Origin: Carposina sasakii
Taxonomy: Eukaryota > Arthropoda > Insecta > Lepidoptera > Carposinidae
Reading direction: 5' to 3'
DNA: 64,000 nucleotides
Assembly (NCBI GenBank): GCA_014607495.2
Contig: CP053163.1
Span: 3,514,716 to 3,578,715, forward strand
In this document: positions 1 to 12,732 of the stretch, in pieces
How the letters are laid out: each line of letters starts with the position of its first letter
How positions within the stretch are numbered: position 1 is the first letter of the stretch
Notes under the pieces: generated by a model
The model's input: only the letters and a program-made list of their open reading frames with translations
Databases searched by the model: none
What the model was told of the DNA's origin: nothing
Translations under genes and position numbers: made by a program

Positions 1-214
1 TTTTGTGAAAGTATACCACATGAATTAAAGAGAATTCACCAAGACGCCATGGCTGACCGTGAAACCTAATATGAACATATCTAAACATATATAATAATTA
101 ATATATAAACATATATAAAGTATATTCCATTCCCGGAATATATCTTTGAAAGCAATTTTTAAAATGGCCACAAACTGCAGAATCGCGATCTCCTACAGCC
201 TCTCCTACATCGCG

Positions 215-296
215 GTAATCCTACAGTCCCATTTAGCAACGGTCAGATGTTTAAAATCAGTGACAAGTTGCTAGCTCATCGCCTGAAAGAACGCCC
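215..296 (-). repeat. Dispersed repeat family B, fragment
   Basis: The stretch with 'agtgacaagttgctagctca' followed by 'tcgcctgaaaga' is also found in part near 4.2 kb and 11.85 kb. It belongs to a dispersed family (called B here) whose other end reads 'atcagctgcatctccttccg'. I cannot assign the family to a transposon class; it carries no coding sequence. Confidence 0.55.
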
Positions 297-630
297 CTAT
301 TTTTGTGTACCAAATGTTGGCAACATTTAGTCGGCGGAGTGGGCTCTTTACAAATAAACAATTTTCGAGAATCCGAACGCATTTTGAAGTCCAGGAACAT
401 TCAGTCCCAGGTCCCAAGGGAACTAGGAGGCAAAGGGCGCGACATTTGGTTACTGTAGGTGACCTTTCTATACGGCAATGGTTTGTAAAGGGCAAACACT
501 CTATAAAAATGTGTGGTTCCCATTACGGTGACATTTTTGCTAGTATATTTTTACTGATATTCCATGCTACGAAAAATGTAGAAGGTTTTCAAGGATACAT
601 CTTTTATATCTTAAAGTGATATAGTGTGCT

Positions 631-766
631 GATGCGGGGATTTGCTAGAATACATCAGCTGCATCTCCTTCCGTGCATATCGTAAGAGACGACTAAACTC
701 AGGGGCGTTTTCTCAAATTTCCAATTTACCTCATTAGGTAGCAACTTGTCTCTCTGCTAAGCATGT
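631..766 (+). repeat. Dispersed repeat family B copy
   Basis: Begins 'gatgcggggatttgctagaa' and continues through 'catcagctgcatctccttcc' to 'caacttgtctctctgctaag'. The same blocks recur at about 2.95, 11.8, 18.4, 27.9, 31.2, 41.0 and 63.9 kb in both orientations, so this is a high-copy interspersed repeat. Class unknown; non-coding. Confidence 0.6.
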
Positions 767-884
767 TTTATTTATTATTTTTATTTATTTATTGTTATAA
801 AAGGATTACAAAATAATGATAGTCTTAGCTCCACAAAACTATTTTTATAGTTTGACTGTGGAGTCTTGTACAGTCATCCTTACA

Positions 885-972
885 GTCAAGTATATATATA
901 CATATAACACATACATAAACACATACATAGATACATATACATACATACATATACATACACATATACATTTTA
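885..972. repeat. Impure (ATAC/ATACAT)n microsatellite
   Basis: Runs of 'atacat' and 'acacat' units with interruptions. Low-complexity sequence; a short reading frame across it (814-1010) is an artefact of the repeat. Confidence 0.8.
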
Positions 973-1059
973 AAATAAAAACATTAATTATTAAATTTGA
1001 AAAACCATAACTTTATCTTGGTTCGTTGAGATAAACGTTACTATCGACGTACACGACAT

Positions 1060-1112
1060 TATGCCAAACGTGGCTGAGGATATTCCTCGTGATCTTATAG
1101 TTCTGGCTATCC
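1060..1112 (+). repeat. Dispersed repeat family B, diverged 3' part
   Basis: 'atgccaaacgtggctgagga' followed by 'tattcctcgtgatcttatag' is a diverged version of the 'tgctaaacgtggctg ... atgatcctgcag' block that is clearer at 27.86, 31.2 and 63.9 kb. Confidence 0.5.
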
Positions 1113-1717
1113 CTCTACCACGGACGCTCAAGCCTGTGTACGTAGTTGTATGACGACTCGTTTGGCACTGCACCCAAATCTCCACTGTGATTTCAAGTAT
1201 CAATCTTTTCGTAAAGTTGTGAAAGACTACCAAACTCTCAACCTCTCAAGAGTTTTAATATTAGTAGTCTTTTCTTTGTATACTATATTTTAACGGGATT
1301 AAGAAACGGTACCAAATGACAAGAAGAAGGCAGATAGTATGGGTATTACCGTGTTGTATATTTCATACAAACAAAATCCGCTAGAATGTAGCTGGATTAA
1401 TAATACAACCCAAGAATGAGATAAACAGCGGTGCGGTAACTTTTGCGATTTATACAAACAAATGAAAGCTTGTCGCCATTGTTAACTTCTTAATTAATTA
1501 AGTCGGGAATCGAAGGGGTTGGGGGTGCAGCATTAAAATAGATAAAACTCCCCGCGGTACCGCTTCGGTGACACGGTACGAATGATGGCGGTCTACGTTC
1601 AGTTACGAAGATATTTTATAGATTGGCATGGATATGCCAATGTTCGAGGTAGGCAAAGATAGTTTTATAGGATGCCGGTGCCGTAATATAGCGGCCGCTT
1701 TGCTCATGTATTTTATT

Positions 1718-2130
1718 ACTAGTGGACGCCCGCGACTTCGTCCGCGTGGACTACAGAAAAAACAAAATGTCGAAATTATTCGGGATAAAAACATTTTCCC
1801 CGCATAAAAAGTAGCCTATATGTTAAGTGGGACCTGTCACAATATATTTCTGAAAACTGCATCGAAATTGTTTCAGCCGTTTCTGTGATTAGCGTGCTCA
1901 GACAAACCGACAAACAGACAAAAATTCCAAAAATCATTGTTTTGGGTACTATTGCGTTGACAAAGAAGGTCTCCTATATTTTTTACCCGACTGCGCGACG
2001 CAAAGGAGTGGTATTTCTCATATATCTTCCATGTTTTTTCCACATTTTCCTCTTATTCTTCGTCCCTATTGGTCGCACTGTAATGATATATAGCCTAAAG
2101 TCTTCCTCGATAAATAGACTATCCAACACA
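1718..2130 (+). repeat. Dispersed repeat family F copy
   Basis: Starts 'tagtggacgcccgcgacttc' and contains 'aaaaagtagcctatatgtta' and 'gcatcgaaattgtttcagcc'. The same order of blocks occurs at 25.0, 40.4 and, shortened, at 58.9 kb. Better copies end in 'ttattatatgtatagat'. This type of sequence is common in lepidopteran DNA; I think it is a retrotransposon end but cannot prove it. Confidence 0.6.
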
Positions 2131-2947
2131 AAAAGAATTTTTTAATTCGACCCAGTAGTTCCGGAGATTAGCGCGTTCAAACAAACAAACAAACTCTTCA
2201 GCTTTATAATATTATTATAATTAATTAATATTAGTATAGATAATACGGCTTAGTTAAGGTTATTAGACCTCATGTTGATTCAAAGCTTCAAACTCTACGC
2301 GAAAGTTCTAAAAAGCCATAGCTTTCCTAAACTTTGATACAAAAGAGTGGCTAATTAATAGACCCTCCCTATATCCCATAATAATAGTTCTTGTAGTAAT
2401 TTTGAATGATCTAAATAAGTAAGTAATCAAAAGTAATGAGCAGTAAATCCTTATATAACAAAACAACCAGGCTTCAGTAAAGTTGGTGAAGTTAACGTTT
2501 GTAGAGTTTAGATCTCGTGTCCTCAATTTTACAGATTAATTAAAATATGAAGCATTTATTTTATGCCACATCCAAAATTAAACCTTCCAGCCGACCATAA
2601 TGCAAGAAGAAGATTCGAGCAAGGTGCCTTTGTGGCGCGAACTTGGCTCTTTAGGCCGGCCCAGGTGTTCCCGCGCTAATGAAAAGGGCCCACTCGGTTC
2701 CGAGAGTTTTAGAGATTAACTTTTGCCGCGAAATGTATAATTTGAGAGTGGATGTTGAAATGAAATTAATTGAACTGTTGTTTCTACATCGATCTATGGA
2801 TATATTATAATCTGATAATTTTGGTGGGATTTGTATACTTTTGCATTTATTCCTATTGAGGGTTTGGATTAGATAAGGTTTTTGATTAATATAAAATGTA
2901 TGTTAAACATTAAAAAATAATATTTTCAGTTGCTTTTCTTTTCCGGT
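2131..2947. other. No recognised feature
   Basis: AT-rich sequence without a reading frame that looks coding and without a clear repeat. A slightly GC-richer patch near 2625-2700 has no convincing splice signals. Confidence 0.5.
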
Positions 2948-3136
2948 GCTTAGGCGGGACTTCGTTAGTATTCATCAGCTGCATCTCCTTCCGTACTTTT
3001 CGTAAGAGTCGACAAAGGAACTTGGGTATACCTACTCTCTTTGTCACTGATCGTTTACATCTGTTCCTACTATGCTAAACTTAGCGGTGAAATCTTTTTT
3101 ATTCCTTCAGTTCTGGTTATCCCAAATTCGGGAAAT
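2948..3136 (+). repeat. Dispersed repeat family B copy
   Basis: Contains 'attcatcagctgcatctcct' and ends with a diverged 'cttcagttctggttatccca' block, the same order as in the copy that runs off the window at 63.9-64.0 kb. Non-coding. Confidence 0.6.
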
Positions 3137-3167
3137 TGGGGTAACCACTTTCCAGGTAAGCTTCTAA

Positions 3168-3247
3168 TGCCTTGATCACACGTACCGAGTAAACGGCCGA
3201 GTTCACTGTCTCGCCTATTTACTCGGTACCTACGTGTGATCAAGGCA
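3168..3247. repeat. 80-nt hairpin (inverted repeat)
   Basis: The first 17 bases (3168-3184) are the exact reverse complement of 3231-3247. The next nine bases (3185-3193) pair with 3218-3226, leaving a 4-nt bulge on the right arm and a small terminal loop. Size and shape resemble a pre-miRNA, but a palindromic MITE remnant is an equally good explanation, and there is no expression evidence in sequence alone. Confidence 0.6.
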
Positions 3248-3249
3248 TA

Positions 3250-4190
3250 AGTATGTAGACAATCGTGATAATCAGTAGAATACGTGGTATTCGGGAAAAA
3301 TACCCTGTATAAGTATATTTGTACGTAACAAGTATAGTACATAAGTTGCCAACATGCATTAGATGCGTTGTTTTTGTTTATTCTAAAATAAATAATACCT
3401 AAATATTCATCTTAAAGTGTCTACAACTATTATCTCTTTCTACGACCTACCGTTACACGTAGGCATTATTTCAACGTTGTATTTTTTTGTAACTCTATCA
3501 AACCGGAAATACAATACAGTAAAAATAAACTGCTAATCTAGAAGCCACTAGAGCACATCGAGCAAATCCAACACAAAAGGGGTAAGGGGTTGAGAAATCG
3601 CCAACCCAACTGTGAATATCTTGTGTTTGTTGGAAAAACGTACTAAGGGGTTGTTTAGGGTAAAAAGGTAGAAATGATACAGCGAAAAGGATCTCGTTCG
3701 TAATTTCCTAGGTTGTGGATAAATTAAATCATTGGTATACCACATTTTTTGGCGAAACATGTCTCTAATCTAATAATACTTAACATGTTTTAAGCAAATA
3801 CTTAATTAATCATTTCAATTTTTTTTTCATTTAATTTTTCGAACAATTTTTTTAATATTCAAAAGAAATATCGTCATTTGACAAATACTTATATTTTTGT
3901 ATAAGTAACTTAGTAGTAAAGTTTAGAATTCTTGTTAGTTTCGTTCCTGTGTTCCTTTCTTATCGGATACCTACTTTACGACATCGTAACATACCTACCT
4001 AGAATATGCCCTCCAAGTTTCATTTCAAATCCCGCACCATAATGAGGAACGGCAGAGTAAGCCAGCACTAAATACTAACTGTTCCTTACAGACCTTGCAG
4101 CAGATCGTATATTTCAAACAATTAGGCTGGCCAATCGTGCCAATTTGTGGCCCAGGCAGACACTATGTTACTGGTAAAGTAGTCAAAACG
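3250..4190. other. No recognised feature
   Basis: AT-rich, T-rich around 3780-3900. No reading frame with coding character was found, and no RNA gene. Confidence 0.5.
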
Positions 4191-4194
4191 TTAT

Positions 4195-4605
4195 TTTGTT
4201 CACTCGGGCGTTGTCTCAGGCGATAAACTAGCAACTTGTCGCTGATATTTTATATCTGTAACCGCTATGATAAAGGCTCTTCACTTTCTGAAACCAGCAC
4301 CAGTATGATGAATTTGGTGAGAGCGAGATGTCTCACTTTAAAACGTCAAATCCACAGAGCTAAATAATATCTAGACAAGGTAAGTGTTTCTACTTGGTGC
4401 AATTGCAAACCACTTCTATCAGCCCTAATTCGTTCAGTCCAGGTTCGAGAACGCGTGTCTATTCTAATTCTTAAGTCTATTTTTTACATGCAAAGTACTT
4501 CCACTTAATTTGTCTAGTTATTAATAGCTCTGTGAATTTATCGTTTAAAAGTGAGACATCTCGCTCTCATCAAATTCATCAAACCGGTACAGTACCATAA
4601 CATAG
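4195..4605. repeat. Fold-back element with family B insert
   Basis: The segment 4308-4385 ('gatgaatttggtgagagcga' then 'gatgtctcactttaaaacg') is repeated in inverted orientation at about 4497-4582, giving imperfect arms of about 80 bp around a 110-bp centre. The left side (4195-4275) carries a family B fragment ('cgataaactagcaacttgtc'). It looks like a MITE hit by another repeat; I see no intact ends. Confidence 0.5.
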
Positions 4606-5164
4606 TCTATTTATAACTATAAAACTGGGCACACCGAAATACACACACAAAATTTCATTTCAATCAGTTTAGCCAGTCTCAAGTTTTCCAATTCTACGGC
4701 CTGTACGAGGTACTCTCTACATGCCTAAGAATTAGACTCTGCTTGTAGAATAAAAAATATATGAGTTTCGTAGGTACTTTACAAAGAATATTCAATAAGT
4801 TTTTTTGCTGTGTGCGATTTTTCTACAGAATCTTTACTTACAATATATTTTGCACATTCCGGTCACATGACCAAAAACCCTAATTCAAAGTTTCCCAACG
4901 ACCTCCATACCAGAACCGTGCGGCCGGCCATAACTCACCGGACAATGGGCAGCGCATTCTAATCCTGCCCCGGGCTTTAATGAAATTCCTCCCAATGTGA
5001 CGATACAATTAACTGGTCTGATGACAAACCGATGGTAGGGGTTCTGATACATTGTTGTCAGTGTCCGTCCGTTTCGTAGAATAACTCCTATGCCTGATTT
5101 CGGAATAAACATTTTTTTAATGCAGTAGATAACAATGATGATGATCTTCGACCGTATTTCGGCC

Positions 5165-5480
5165 AAGGCGACCAATCTCTACGGAGATTGGCCAGGTACG
5201 CAGAAGATATTATAGTGCACAAGTGTGTGCGCAAACACAGATGCACTCTCTATTCCCTCACTCTCATAGTCCGATGGGACGGAAAGCCGACACGACCGTG
5301 GAGAGATCAGGCGCAGGACCAACGGTTTTACGTGCTTTCCGAGGGACGAGCTAAGTGACAATTTTTGCAACATTAAAATCTGTACATGAAATAAATTCAT
5401 TGGTACAGGCCCGTGACTGGGATCGAACTTACGCCTCCCGCTTGTAAGGTGCACGTCTTAACCACTGGTCTATCACCGCT
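5165..5480 (-). repeat. tRNA-like-headed SINE or LINE-derived repeat
   Basis: On the minus strand from about 5480 there is a tRNA-like head: 'gaccagtggttaag' fits an A box and 'agttcgatccc' fits a B box of RNA polymerase III promoters. The body continues to about 5165. The arms do not fold into a complete tRNA, so I call a tRNA-derived SINE rather than a tRNA gene. The body may continue to about 4885. Confidence 0.5.
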
Positions 5481-6285
5481 TTTAACAATTTTAACAATGA
5501 TAATGTAGTCATAAACATAGTAACTAGCGCCATCATTCAAAGGAACTATTTAGTGAAAGGGCGGATCCAGACTTGGAGTAAGGGGGTGGTCATAATTCTA
5601 TAACTTTGCGAATATCACTGTCGCTTGTAAAATTGTAACATTACCTAAGCTGGTCTAAGGCCACAGGAGGTGGTCATGACCCTCATTACCATCCCCCAGG
5701 ATCCGGCCTTGAGTGAAACGCACTGTAAAAAACCACTAGCAAAAACAAACCTAGACCGTGCAAATAAGCTCTGCTTGGATACTGAATACTTAATGGATCC
5801 TGAAGTCATTGCGCCTATAAAACAGACATCAAAACTGCACCATACACAGCAAATTAATATCATACAATCATTATATTCACACTCGGTTATTAAACTTAAT
5901 ACCGTCAACATCTACTATAACAATTGAAATGACTACGGGACGAGCTATTTAGTTCGAAGTTCCTTGTTCTATGATTACATTCACTGTCCTCATCTCTCGA
6001 ATACGAACGTCTGAAGAGGGAGGGAGAAGACTGCGATTTGGAATATTTGAGAAGAGATTTATACTCTCATTTGTAAATATTAAAGGCGCCACTCAGTGTG
6101 ATAGAGTCCTATTGTGGGTGACCTACCAACATCGCTAAGGGTTGCCACTTAATGAAAATACCCATATATTTATTAACAATCATACCGCAATCAAACTTTC
6201 TATACGAAATATTACAAACTAAGTAGGTATTTATCAATAGGAAGGATACATTCAAAGCGGACGTAAAAATCTTGATACTTTCAAT
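5481..6285. other. No recognised feature
   Basis: Anonymous AT-rich sequence. A short open frame at 5670-5927 has no homology that I recognise and no splice or initiation context that supports it. Confidence 0.45.
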
Positions 6286-6682
6286 ATACAGGAAGATTTT
6301 TGGTCGTCAACGTTCCTGAAAACTACGGAATCTCCTCGTCATCACGATCATTTTTCTCCATGGAAGCATACCTGGGAAGTGTCTGGTTTCCAAAATATTA
6401 GAGTCCAAAGTTGAGTAAATAGACTGCGTTTTTCTGCATAAATGCACATTGACGCGTGTAGTAAGATTTTTTCACGAATAATAATTAATATATGTCTATT
6501 TTCATAGTTTTTACTAGCATATAAACACTGGATACTATAAATTTCGCCCTATCAAGTAATAAAAAAAAATCCAAAAAATTTACATCGTTTTCTAGCATTT
6601 TTTTTTGGCATAAACTTACTTTATTTGATGTATAGAGTACGTACCCTTGGTTAAGGGTGGCAATGAAAAAATACCCTGTATA
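6286..6682 (+). mobile_element. Family C MITE, full length
   Basis: A non-autonomous DNA element beginning 'tacaggaagatttttggtcg' and ending 'aataccctgta', so the tips are inverted repeats (TACAGG / CCCTGTA) next to TA. Internal landmarks are 'cgatcatttttctccatgga', 'gactgcgtttttctgcataa' and 'cataaacttactttatttga'. Seven copies lie in this window, both strands, about 350-400 bp when complete. It has no coding capacity. TA flanks and TIRs suggest a Tc1/mariner-type mobilising transposase, which is inference. Confidence 0.85.
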
Positions 6683-7393
6683 TAATTTATGTTATCTTTT
6701 CCTTTGCTTTTTGTGCCATTTTTAGTTACATTATTTTTTAAATTAAGTTTTTGCTAAAAAAAAATTGCGTGCTAGTTTCAATGCGATGCCAGTGCCAGAA
6801 TAAATACTTTACAATGTTGCAATTAGAGTCTGAACGTCAGCGGCATATGTTTGCCCAAAAGTTATAACCCGCGTTACTATTAGTACATAGGTAATATATC
6901 TAATGTAGGTCCATACGACAAAAATAACTACCTGCTTGCTATCGTAGCAGTGCCTATACATTATACAATTTTGACAATTACAACTATACCTATAGTTCCT
7001 CAAGAGTTACATGTATCTCATCGGATAGTATAATAACACATAAACTAGGCCATCGCCAACCCTAGTTAGGCCAATTACTTAAGCAGTATGCAAACCACGA
7101 TGCCTACACCTGCCATTGTCATGAAATGAGTATCACATAATTGCTGGCGCCCTCCAACTTTGCTATGCGAAATCCATCAGGCGCTTTAGTGGAAAATAGG
7201 GGTACTTGAGTGAATGTACCTTTGTGTTTCGGTCTTCTTTTACCTTTCTTTGTTCTAGTGTGACAATTTTATTGAGCAGAACCCTAGAATGATAATGTTA
7301 AGATTAATCAGCCCGGTTACTAGTGTAGCTGTGCTGTATGTGTGTTTGGTATAGTACAGACTGATTTTGGTGTTGGTTCATAAGGTGTCCTGT
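6683..7393. other. No recognised feature
   Basis: AT-rich sequence without coding frames or repeats shared with the rest of the window that I could detect. Confidence 0.45.
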
Positions 7394-7445
7394 ACTGATG
7401 CAGGGACTAAGGAACCCAGGGCATTCTCTCAGGCGATAATTAAGC
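7394..7445 (+). repeat. Dispersed repeat family B, fragment
   Basis: 'ctgatgcagggactaaggaa' and 'ctctcaggcgata' match parts of the family B repeat seen at 0.2, 4.2 and 11.85 kb. Confidence 0.4.
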
Positions 7446-8905
7446 TAAGAGGATAGGTTTTTATTAATAGAAGTTTAAGTTAAGTACTTCAGAAAATGCA
7501 ATATATTAGGAACTAGTACAAGTATTAACTACTTACCAATATATATTAAAAGCTAAACTTTATATGACTAAATTATAAAGAAGTACACTAATTTTAATAA
7601 TAGAAGTCCAAGTACCAAGTTGTAAGTTAATATAAACGGACATTTAAAAAAGTCTTCCAACAACTTGAACAGCTCAAGGTAAACGTAAAAATGAGCGTTC
7701 AAATAAAAATAATCCACAGATAAAAACTCCCCTGCCATTTAAAAACCCACAACATAACCGCGAAAGAGGTAGTGACAAGTCAACAACGTCTTAAAACGAT
7801 TACAAATGCAGAAACTTGTGTTTGCGCATTTTGTGAGCGCTAGTGTCTACGTGGCGCCGCCGCCGTTCGGAAATAATTTTAGGTTATGTTACCTTAAAAA
7901 CTAACTACACTATCTTATATGAATTGACTATACTATATTTTATGTCTTTTACCTATAAATATTATATCATATTGAATAACTTTCTTTATCTTAGGCAAAT
8001 AGTGTAGGTAACTCGTATCTACAATCGGGAGATCACTAAGTTGGAAGTACTAACGTAATGCGCTCTACACATAAAGGGGTAGTGGATCTAATAAATATTT
8101 TTTATATTTTTTTATATTTATTTTTACACAACTCACAATAGTTCGTGCCAACAGTGGTTAAACCATTACTGGTTTTTCTGAACACTGCCGTCATCCCTCT
8201 TCAAGCACAAAAAAAAACCAAAACTATAAATAAAAAGCTACAACACACCTACTTATCCCATATCTAACATTACAATTCAATATACCTACTATCCACCGAG
8301 CGAGACGCACCATACAGACAGAATATGTGATTTAGTGCTAAGAATAAAAAAATGTACATGTGTAATAAATAGGGTTAGGGGTTTTATACTTTAAAAATTC
8401 ACAACTAGTCAAAAGAACAGTTAACTACAAATTAATATCCTCATAATTTTGTTGCAATTTCCGCCACCCGCAAAACTAAGTTGGCCGCAGCACTGTTGCC
8501 GTCAGTCTCGAGGTGCGAAGGGAGGGCGACACGTAAATCGCATTAGGTATGTTAAATCTGGGCCGAAGAGGGCTGAGGGTTTTTTTGTGATATTTTTATG
8601 CGTATCGCTTACTCCCATGATTATTGCGACGCCATTTGCATTGCTCGCGGGGAGTACAGTAGTTGGATTGAGTAGTTTTAATACTTATTTTCGTTCAGAA
8701 AGCTTTATTCGTATAGAATTTGCATTGGAATGACGATTGTCGCACCTATTACTCAGATTCTATTCCACTCTTACCAAATGTTACTTAAATATTAGTCTTG
8801 ATCGATATCACAGAGAAATAAAGGCTTCCATCAAACGAATGTCAGTTCAATTAATGGTAGAAAATATAGGGACTGATTTAAACTTTTAATTATTTTAATT
8901 TTAAT
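7446..8905. other. No recognised feature
   Basis: AT-rich sequence. The GC-richer patch at 8455-8590 has an open frame of 94 codons but no family that I recognise, no convincing start and no splice sites. I see no gene. Confidence 0.45.
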
Positions 8906-8909
8906 TTAG

Positions 8910-8976
8910 TTCGATTCCCACCCGGGTGAGGAATTTTTTCCATTTCTTTATTAATAATTTTTTAAACTTTTAACCC
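8910..8976 (+). repeat. tRNA-like SINE tail fragment
   Basis: 'gttcgattcccacccgggtg' then 'ccatttctttattaataatt' matches the B-box end and tail of the tRNA-like element found as an inverted pair at 36.66-36.86 kb. Only the 3' half is present. Confidence 0.6.
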
Positions 8977-11383
8977 TTCTTTCCATGAAGTATCAAAACA
9001 GTTTATTCAACTATACAGGTGACATTTCCATAGCTTTCCGCGCTTTCCTTGCAGGAAAGCAATAGTAGAAAAAATCTGAGACACTGGGTAACGAATTTCA
9101 GAAGTGGTTTTATCCAGTTCGCGACGGTTTTTTCCGCCCCCGCCTTGTGTCAATCTTCATTCTTTTGTGACATTTCTTTTACTTTAGTTAAGATATCTTT
9201 TAACTTACTTATAAAATTATTAATACACAGATAATGTCCTTTCAACTACATAGAGATAATTTTAATAATATTTTTCAGCACTCTCTCTGCTAAACCTTTT
9301 GAATGATATGCTGTGTAAAATTTTCATATCAGATATTTACCAAAGACCAAACAAACAGACTACTTAAAATGGGTAATACCGCACAAACTTATATTTAGTT
9401 AAGATGCCGTATCTACTGAATTATTATGTCTGTCTGTAGCCATACCCGACCTTATCTACACTAATTTGTTTATCAGCATTCAAGAATACATCTTCTTATT
9501 TATGACCACTTTCTCTGATTATTCAGCCATCTTTTTACTTTGAAGATATTTTATCTAAATTATTGTTTTTGTAATTATTGCTGCATCCGCTTTCTTAAGA
9601 GATGGGTAACTTTTAAATAGTAAGTATTGAGATATTTCTTTGTTTTAATTTGAATAGAAAATATATATACATATTTTCTCTCGGATGTACATGTTAGGTG
9701 GCTCTATCGTTTTTAATGAAATTTTCTGTATGTTTGTGACTAGAGCCAGAGAAAGTTAACAGTTTAGTTAAAGTTAACTGTTATGTAATTGGACTATTTT
9801 GGGTCCTATTGATTTGATATAATTTGACTAAGGGCCATTTTTGAAAAAGATCTGCAAGCTGATGACGCTCAGTTAAATTAATTTTATTTTCTACCTCTAA
9901 ACAGCCGCTACTTTACTACTACAATTTTATTTCTAAAAATAATTCCAATACGAGCGTGTGACGAATTCCCCTCTAGGGGACATTATCCTAGACTCTACCT
10001 ACCCTACCTATCCTATCTACCTGCCTTCCATTCTATTGGGATCAAGACGTCAGCGGATGCTGCCCGTGACGTCATCCTGAATCTTCACCGGAAGCGGCAG
10101 GGAAGTGGTTTTCCGATAACTGTATATAGTGAATCGAACTTTGCGTGCTAAGGACTCACTCCCTGAGACTACCTAATATCTTTTCTTTTACTATTTTTGT
10201 ATATAACTGTCTACCTTATTTTGTAAATATATTGTAAATTGTAAATATTCTATTCTTATTTTATTAACGTACCTACCTACTAACTAATACGTTCCAATAT
10301 ACTAAATCCTTGTAAAATAAAAATATGTTTACAAACTTTTCAGACAGCCCTTAGGTATCTCACTTAAGCTACATAAATAAAAAGGGAAAATCTATTTTTA
10401 TCGGAGGGTAGGACATAGGGTGCCTTATGTACTTCCACGCAGGTGGGGTGGGTCAAAGGTTGCAGCCAATAGGGCTACCGGAAGGGGGAAGCAGAGCGGA
10501 ACTACTTCCGGTGGTTTTTTTAATTATTGCCCGGCAAAAGAGGGACGGGGTTCCGCCAGGTGTTTGTGATTTTTCTTTTATTTCAATGTTATTTGGTTTA
10601 AATAATCGAAATAAAATTAATTTCACATAGTAATAACTGATTTCGAAGGTATTTGTATATTGACTATTTATTTTCTCATTTTGAGAAGCAAAGGTTGTAC
10701 ATAATAATCGCTATGACTACATGGTGTTTAATTAATCAACAATGAGATAAATGTGATTATTTTTATAATTAAAGCCTTAGAATAAAGATTCGCTCCGCTT
10801 CGCAAGACCTATCATTAATCTAAGATTAAAACTATAATGATAAATATTTAATATATATATATATAGAATTAATAAAAATACAAATATATCTGATACTCAC
10901 AGGAAAATCAATTCACATATACAAGAACAATACCTAAATTGAAACTACACAGAGGAGTTAAAACGATTATTTCGTAAAAACAACATCAGTTTGCGGACAA
11001 ACAAATCTATTTTCTCCCAAGTAAAGAGCATAAATACACAGTAACTAAATAACAAGAGACATCCGGCAAGATGTTCCACGCTACTTGATCGTTGCAAATT
11101 ATGTAATATTAATTTGTATTTCCTTGTTAAAGTTTTATTTCCCTCTTACCAAGTAATCTGAGTCATTTTACTTTAGATATATTCTATGGGTGAGTGCTTC
11201 ATTCATCACCATTCACGTATTTTCTGATTTAATATTGCAAAATTTGTCACTAGCATTAGCTTAGGCGTGTAAAGTTCATCTTGTGCTGGGATTTCCGTCC
11301 CATGATGCCATCAGTAAGTAGCAAGATTTGTAGGAGGCTGACGTTCTTGTTACTTTCCACCTACATATTAACTACCCAATACG
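8977..11383. other. No recognised gene
   Basis: Mostly AT-rich. A moderately GC-rich patch at 10420-10570 has a 67-codon frame with no recognisable product. A short (AT)n run sits at 10850-10864. Small local palindrome at 9759-9781 (aaagttaac / gttaactt). Nothing here supports a gene call. Confidence 0.45.
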
Positions 11384-11747
11384 TACAGGTTGTTATTTGT
11401 TCGTCAACATTTCCGAAAACTACGAAATCTCTTTATCATCACGATCATTTTTCTCCATGGAAGCATACTTGGGAAGTTTCAGCTTTCCAAGATATTAGGG
11501 TCCAAATTTGAGTAAATAGACTGCATTTTTCTGGATAAATGCACATAGCCGCGCGTAGCAAGATTTTTTCACTAGAAATAATTAATATCTATGAAAAAAC
11601 TAGCATAAACACTATAAATTTCGCCCGATCAAGTTTTTTTTTTCAAAAAGCTTTACATCGTTTCCCAGCATTTTTTTGGCATAACTTACCTACTTTATTT
11701 GATGTATAGAGTACGTTAAGGGTGGCAACGAAAAAACATGCTGTATA
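11384..11747 (+). mobile_element. Family C MITE
   Basis: Starts 'tacaggttgttatttgttcg', contains 'cgatcatttttctccatgga' and 'gcatttttttggcataactt', and ends 'aacatgctgta'. Tips are diverged versions of the TACAGG / CCTGTA ends. Small internal deletions relative to the other copies. Non-coding. Confidence 0.85.
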
Positions 11748-11817
11748 CACACGCTTATATTTCCAAAAAGGGGGTAGCCTCTACTGCGATATTGCAAATT
11801 CACGAATGAGATCCTTA

Positions 11818-11956
11818 CACGTTTAGCAGAGCAGGGTAAAAGATCAGTAATGACTTGCTAGCTCATCGCCTAACACATCTGAATTCCTAGTCAACTCTTA
11901 TGACATACACAGAAGGAGATGCAGCTGATGTAATCTAGTAAAGCCCCGCATCAGAC
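11818..11956 (-). repeat. Dispersed repeat family B copy
   Basis: Reverse orientation copy: 'gacttgctagctcatcgcct', then 'gaaggagatgcagctgatgt', ending in 'agccccgcatc', which is the reverse complement of the 'gatgcgggg' start seen at 631. Confidence 0.65.
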
Positions 11957-12598
11957 ATTCCACAAAATATTAAGCAAGAAAACGTTTGAGTCGAACATCT
12001 TACATACATTTAGAGTCTCTCCTCGTCGCGGTTTCACCCTGCCTTGTTTCCTACAAATTGGAAGGCATGATTAATTTGTTTAGCTAGCCGTCGTAATTTG
12101 TCACCACCAGGCTAACTCGGCCCCTTGTACCGTCACCCTGACTAGTTAAAGGCTGATAGAGGAAGGTGCTTATTGGGACATATGGTGTGTAAAGATAGTG
12201 TGTAAAAGAAAAAAAAAATTGTAAAGGCAAGTTAGGTACTTACCGGGATATATTTTGTACCAAGTTTGTGCCAAGTTACTGGGACATTTTGTTTTTAAAC
12301 CAGTCGATATTATTGATTCATTGCAGTTTCGAAAGAGGTGTTTGAGTGCGTTTTTATTGTTTAATCTGTTGATTTAAATATAGTCAATTTAAACGCTTCT
12401 AAAATAAATAAATGCGAAGCAAATAATGGGTAAAAATGCTTACCAAAAATTAGGTTAGTTCTGGTATAATCATTCCATCTATTTTGGCAGTCATTTAGAT
12501 TTTTTTCAAATGGTTGGAGATACTTTCAGTTTCAACTATGTACTTACTTTTACGCAGGATCTGTCTACTTTTGTGATTTAAACATAAAGGTACATAAA

Positions 12599-12732
12599 AT
12601 GGATGTTTCTATACTTATCTATGTATTTATATACCGTTGCTTAGTACCCACGACACAAGACCTTAGGGATCTTAATATGGGACTAGGTTAATGTGTTGTG
12701 TAGTGTGTGAATATTTATTATTATTATTTATT
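12599..12732 (+). mobile_element. tRNA-derived SINE, 5'-truncated copy
   Basis: The segment 'atggatgtttctatacttat ... tagtacccacgacacaagac ... gggactaggttaatgtgttg' is nearly the same as the body of the SINE at 43163-43390, but the tRNA-like head is missing. The 3' side runs into a (ATT)n-like tail. 5' truncation is normal for elements copied by LINE machinery. Confidence 0.75.
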
